From: Lachnospiraceae bacterium KH1T2
Lineage (GTDB): Bacteria; Bacillota; Clostridia; Lachnospirales; Lachnospiraceae
Length of the DNA stretch: 64,000 nucleotides
Reading direction: 5' to 3'
Assembly: GCA_900114405.1 (NCBI GenBank)
Contig: FOSY01000002.1
Location: 186,001-250,000 of the forward strand
Made by a program: the position numbers and the translations under genes
Notes under the pieces: model-generated
What the model was told of the DNA's origin: nothing
Seen by the model: only the letters and a program-made list of their open reading frames with translations
The model's database searches: none
In this document: piece by piece, positions 61,701 through 64,000 of the stretch
How the letters are laid out: each line of letters begins with the position of its first letter
How positions within the stretch are numbered: position 1 is the stretch's first letter

Positions 61701-62962
61701 AAAGAGTTGTTTACACTGAAGAAATGCAGAAGCAGGGATACACCATCCTCTGCCCTCAGATGTCACCTATCCATTTTGACATCATCGAAGCTGCTTTCAA
61801 GAGTGCAGGTTATAACCTCGTTGTCCTTGATAACGACGGACGCGAAGCTGTAGATGTAGGTCTTAAATACGTTAATAACGATGCCTGCTACCCATCACTT
61901 ATGGTTATCGGACAGATCATGGATTCTCTTCTTTCAGGAAAATATGATCTTCACCATACAGCCATAATAATGTCACAGACAGGCGGCGGATGTCGTGCTA
62001 CAAACTATATCGGCTTTATACGAAGAGCACTTGAAAAAGCTGATATGGGATATATACCGGTTATTTCACTCAATCTTTCAGGACTTGAAGGCAACCCTGG
62101 ATTTAAGATAAATGCAGACCTTGCGATCAAGGGAATCTACGGTCTTGTATTTGGCGATATCTTCCTTCGCTGCCTGCTTAGAATGCGTCCTTATGAAATA
62201 AACAAGGGTGATTCTGATGCAGTACATCAGAAATGGCTCGAAAGATGTAAGGCATTTGTTTCTGAGAAACATCCTTCTTTATTCAAGTTTAGAAAGATGT
62301 GTCACGAGATCGTTAAAGATTTCGACCGTATTGAGATCGATGAGTCACTTAAGAAACCTAGAGTTGGTATCGTAGGAGAAATCCTTGTTAAGTTCATGCC
62401 GGCTGCAAATAATCACCTTGCAGAGCTTCTTGAACAAGAAGGCGCTGAAGCAGTTGTTCCAGATCTTATGGACTTCCTGCTCTACTGCTTCTACAATCAG
62501 ATTTATAAAGCTGAAAAGCTTGGTACTTCTAAGAAAACAGCAAGAAATTCTCATTGGGGAATCCGTGCGATGGAGTTTATGAGAGGTGCTGCAGCTGCTG
62601 AGCTTCGTAAGTCAAAGCACTTTGATCCGCCGGCACATATCGAAACTTTGGTTGAATATGCAAAAGATATCGTTGATATCGGTAACCAGACTGGTGAAGG
62701 ATGGTTCCTTACAGGTGAAATGCTTGAGCTTATACACAGTGATGTTAGAAATATCGTATGTGCTCAGCCATTCGGATGTCTCCCTAACCATGTCGTAGGT
62801 AAAGGTGTTATCAAGGCTATCCGAAAGAGAAATCCAGGCGCGAATATTGTGGCTATCGACTACGATCCTGGCGCTTCAGAGGTTAACCAGTTGAATCGAA
62901 TCAAGCTTATGCTTTCAACTGCGAAAAAGAATTTGTCTAAAAATAAGAACAAAATTTCATAA
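58721..62962 (+). CDS. Acyl-CoA dehydratase activase-related protein (two BcrA/BadF ATPase domains plus DUF2229/HgdB-like region)
   Basis: The 1413-residue protein holds two ASKHA ATPase domains: residues 1-265 (IDIGSTTVKVALLD, GGEDAK, CAGGTGSFIDQM) and about 318-575 (GIDAGSTTTKCALI, IGGQDMKC, CSSGCGSFIE). The Cys of each CxxG-type motif should share a 4Fe-4S cluster, as in 2-hydroxyacyl-CoA dehydratase activases. A cysteine-rich joint (KCQGCTNHC) leads to DUF2229 and HgdB-like regions to the end. The ATP-driven electron transfer role is known for small activases; for this giant fused form the substrate is unknown. No dehydratase subunit gene is next to it. ATGAGGT precedes the start. Confidence 0.92.
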   Translation: MKYSLGIDIGSTTVKVALLDEKNNLIYSDYRRHFANIQETLRGLLEDGFKETGDVDVAPVITGSGGLALANSLGIPFTQEVIAVATALQMYAPKTDVAIELGGEDAKIIYFEDGNVEQRMNGICAGGTGSFIDQMASLLHTDAPGLNEYAKNYQSLYTIAARCGVFAKTDIQPLINEGAAKEDLAASIFQAVVNQTISGLACGKPIRGHVAFLGGPLHFLTELKAAFIRTLKLDDEHAITPENSHLFAAMGSALNHEEGTVLLSSIIDKLKNGVKIAFEVARMEPLFKDEADFKEFNDRHARAKVATADLSSYRGNAYLGIDAGSTTTKCALISEDGKLLYSFYSNNNGSPIKTAIKSLKELYSLMPKDVRIAGACSTGYGEALLKSALMLDEGEVETVSHFYAASFFDPNVDCILDIGGQDMKCIKIKNNSVDSVQLNEACSSGCGSFIETFAKSLNFSVQDFAKEALFAENPIDLGTRCTVFMNSKVKQAQKEGAAVADISAGLAYSVIKNALFKVIKVSDASELGKNIVVQGGTFYNNAVLRAFEKIANCEAIRPDIAGIMGAFGAALIAKERHVKGTDSTMLTIKQINELEYTTSMAKCQGCTNHCRLTINRFTGGRTFISGNRCEKGLGKANSHKDIPNLYDYKYHRIFDYEPLPANEAPRGKIGIPRVLNMYENYPFWFTFFTELGYEVVLSPRSTHDLYQLGIESIPSESECYPAKLVHGHVTWLIRNGIKRIFYPSLFYEREEFKDAGNHYNCPIVTSYPENIKNNVDEITEGKIEFIKPMLAFTSEETIYPRLIEAFPDIDPGDIVSAVRKAWKELATARRDVQRRGEETLRYMEEHHLRGIVLAGRPYHVDPEINHGIPELITQHNVCVLTEDSISHLAPIDRELRVMDQWMYHSRLYAAAQYVKLRDDLDLIQLNSFGCGLDAVTTDEVYEILSGSGKIYTCLKIDEVNNLGAARIRVRSLLAALRVKEMKHEKREIKSSAYERVVYTEEMQKQGYTILCPQMSPIHFDIIEAAFKSAGYNLVVLDNDGREAVDVGLKYVNNDACYPSLMVIGQIMDSLLSGKYDLHHTAIIMSQTGGGCRATNYIGFIRRALEKADMGYIPVISLNLSGLEGNPGFKINADLAIKGIYGLVFGDIFLRCLLRMRPYEINKGDSDAVHQKWLERCKAFVSEKHPSLFKFRKMCHEIVKDFDRIEIDESLKKPRVGIVGEILVKFMPAANNHLAELLEQEGAEAVVPDLMDFLLYCFYNQIYKAEKLGTSKKTARNSHWGIRAMEFMRGAAAAELRKSKHFDPPAHIETLVEYAKDIVDIGNQTGEGWFLTGEMLELIHSDVRNIVCAQPFGCLPNHVVGKGVIKAIRKRNPGANIVAIDYDPGASEVNQLNRIKLMLSTAKKNLSKNKNKIS

Positions 62963-62967
62963 AACTC

Positions 62968-62996
62968 TTGATTTTCATGTGTAACATTGCTATAAT
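62968..62996 (+). promoter_or_regulatory. Promoter of the tRNA-Thr gene
   Basis: TTGATT (62968-62973) and a consensus TATAAT (62991-62996) are 17 bp apart, putting the start about 10 nt before the tRNA. Confidence 0.75.
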
Positions 62997-63006
62997 TAGC
63001 AATGTT
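62983..63006. promoter_or_regulatory. Perfect inverted repeat over the tRNA promoter
   Basis: AACATTGCTA (62983-62992) and TAGCAATGTT (62997-63006) are perfect inverted copies around TAAT, centred on the -10 of the tRNA-Thr promoter. There is no U-tract. An operator is one reading; a hairpin ending the activase mRNA is another. Confidence 0.5.
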
Positions 63007-63012
63007 GCACGT

Positions 63013-63085
<73 letters not shown>

Positions 63086-63090
63086 CGATT

Positions 63091-63135
63091 AAAAGCTTCG
63101 CATCAAATGTTTTTCATTTATGCGAAGCTTTTTTT
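63091..63135 (+). terminator. Intrinsic terminator after tRNA-Thr
   Basis: AAAAGCTTCGCAT (63091-63103) pairs with ATGCGAAGCTTTT (63120-63132), with an inner AAATG/CATTT stem, and is followed by a T-run to 63135. Confidence 0.9.
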
Positions 63136-63225
63136 ATTAGAATTTTAAATGATTGAATATATTGGGCTAGTACGACGAAAAATACATATTTTTTTCTTGT
63201 TTACATAGTTATTTTTAATGATTTT

Positions 63226-63234
63226 TGCTAAAAT
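63226..63234 (+). promoter_or_regulatory. Extended -10 promoter of the TIM-barrel gene
   Basis: TGCTAAAAT (63226-63234) fits an extended -10 (TGnTAnAAT type); no good -35 is at the standard distance. It is about 35 bp before the ATG. Confidence 0.4.
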
Positions 63235-63269
63235 TAACATGGATACATAAAATAAACAAGGAGGAAAAT

Positions 63270-64000
63270 ATGAATATACAAAGTTTCTGCAGCCTAAAGG
63301 CCGAAGAAGTAGCTAAACAGCCAAATAATTTAATAGAAATCGCATTAGGCGATAAAGAACCATATACACCGGCACAATATAAGCTTAATGAATTAAATTT
63401 TGACTGCTACTCCATACATTCACCATTTTTTGATAATAATGGATTCTCTCTTGCAGATTTGGCACACTATGAAGGTCAGATAACCCTCGAAGTGCTTATG
63501 GAATTTGCTCAAAATGTTGCAAGTCGTTTAGGACATCGTGTTTCTGTAATCCTCCATTGCACTATCGCACTCCGGGCTTTTTATGATTTTTATTATAATA
63601 AGATCTTAGATGCTGCCATAGAACTGCTTCCTAAATATCAGGACGTGGATATATCCCTTGAAAACGGCAGCATAGATATATATAACAGTTGTGTACTTGA
63701 TGAACCTGTTATAATTGCTACAGAATTAAACAAAGCAATTAAAGATACAAGATTTTTCACAACGCTCGATATTTGGCGTGCATTAATGGTTGAAAAAGGT
63801 CTTTCACCAATGCATTCACATATTACATTAGACTGGTTCATGGAACGTTATGCCGGAACATGTAATATCATTCATCTTGCCAAATGTGCAGAGCCGTCAA
63901 TCAACCCAAACCTCTGGCGCGCACCAATGGTTCAGGGCGATGCAGAGCTCGAAAGATTTGTCGATCTTTATATAGAAAAAAAGATGGCTGCAGACATTAC
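63270..64000 (+). CDS. Xylose-isomerase-like TIM-barrel protein (sugar phosphate isomerase/epimerase type), cut by window
   Basis: The ATG at 63270 has AAGGAGG 6 nt upstream, and 243 codons are visible before the right edge. The layout is that of AP-endonuclease-2/xylose-isomerase barrels: YSIHSPFF near residue 49, VILHC on a later strand, VDISLENGS with the metal-binding Glu near 129, and TTLDIWRAL near 168, then IIHLAKCAE near 210. The substrate cannot be told. It follows the tRNA terminator, so it has its own transcript. Confidence 0.75.
   Translation, partial: MNIQSFCSLKAEEVAKQPNNLIEIALGDKEPYTPAQYKLNELNFDCYSIHSPFFDNNGFSLADLAHYEGQITLEVLMEFAQNVASRLGHRVSVILHCTIALRAFYDFYYNKILDAAIELLPKYQDVDISLENGSIDIYNSCVLDEPVIIATELNKAIKDTRFFTTLDIWRALMVEKGLSPMHSHITLDWFMERYAGTCNIIHLAKCAEPSINPNLWRAPMVQGDAELERFVDLYIEKKMAADI

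Overview
The window is low-GC chromosomal DNA that looks like a member of the Lachnospiraceae (Clostridia, Bacillota). The basis is gene content and order: a hisZ-hisG-hisD-hisB-hisIE operon, der followed by plsY and gpsA, era followed by recO, RecU, an alpha2 glycyl-tRNA synthetase, a BcrA/BadF-type activase of about 1400 residues, and a TIGR03960 radical SAM protein. Genus cannot be fixed from the sequence alone. Most genes are housekeeping. Ten CDS appear to start at TTG codons placed behind good Shine-Dalgarno sites. No prophage, insertion sequence, CRISPR array or rRNA was seen.

Layout. 1-16.9 kb (minus strand): parE-parC; rsmD-coaD and a coiled-coil DivIVA-like gene; pepD, a short-chain dehydrogenase, a membrane protein, an RluA-type pseudouridine synthase and recU; then a histidine operon with its own promoter inside the 3' end of recU, running into a radical SAM gene cut by the window edge. 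17-20.1 kb (plus strand): a CgeB-like glycosyltransferase behind a palindromic repeat, a DUF2798 membrane protein behind a foldable leader, and a zinc-ribbon membrane protein. 20.1-21 kb (minus): a hemerythrin fused to a degenerate HIT domain.

21.1-32.1 kb (minus): a sortase-assembled pilus locus. In order of transcription it holds a large repeat-bearing adhesin, a type I signal peptidase, a big RNA hairpin, the major pilin, a class B sortase, a minor pilin, a second class B sortase, a membrane-anchored C-type-lectin-like protein, and a MATE transporter. Its promoter is flanked by two copies of an 11-bp repeat, and its leader of about 240 nt contains an intrinsic terminator and a segment that can pair with the Shine-Dalgarno site. 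Divergent from it (32.2-36.8 kb, plus) are an LtaS-like sulfatase, a YfhO-like glycosyltransferase and an unrecognised 57-residue protein, which suggests envelope polymer synthesis.

36.9-58.5 kb (mostly minus): ligA, a pseudouridine synthase, a stand-alone response regulator, metF (plus strand), gpsA-plsY-der, a DUF512 radical SAM protein, a second RluA-type synthase, a YczE-like membrane protein, alaS, glyS, a membrane-anchored protein, a second copy of the palindromic repeat, recO, era, an M16C metalloprotease, a sigma-70-like protein with no region 4, and a rhomboid-fold membrane protein with a zinc ribbon. 58.5-64 kb (plus): the activase behind a promoter that fires straight into a terminator-like hairpin, a tRNA-Thr(CGT) whose promoter is overlain by a perfect 10-bp inverted repeat, and a TIM-barrel gene cut by the window edge.

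The items most worth a second look are the pilus locus with its control region, the 94-95 bp palindromic repeat family, the hemerythrin-pseudoHIT fusion, the pseudo-HisF-HisIE fusion, the sigma-like protein without a -35-binding region, and the DUF2798 leader.
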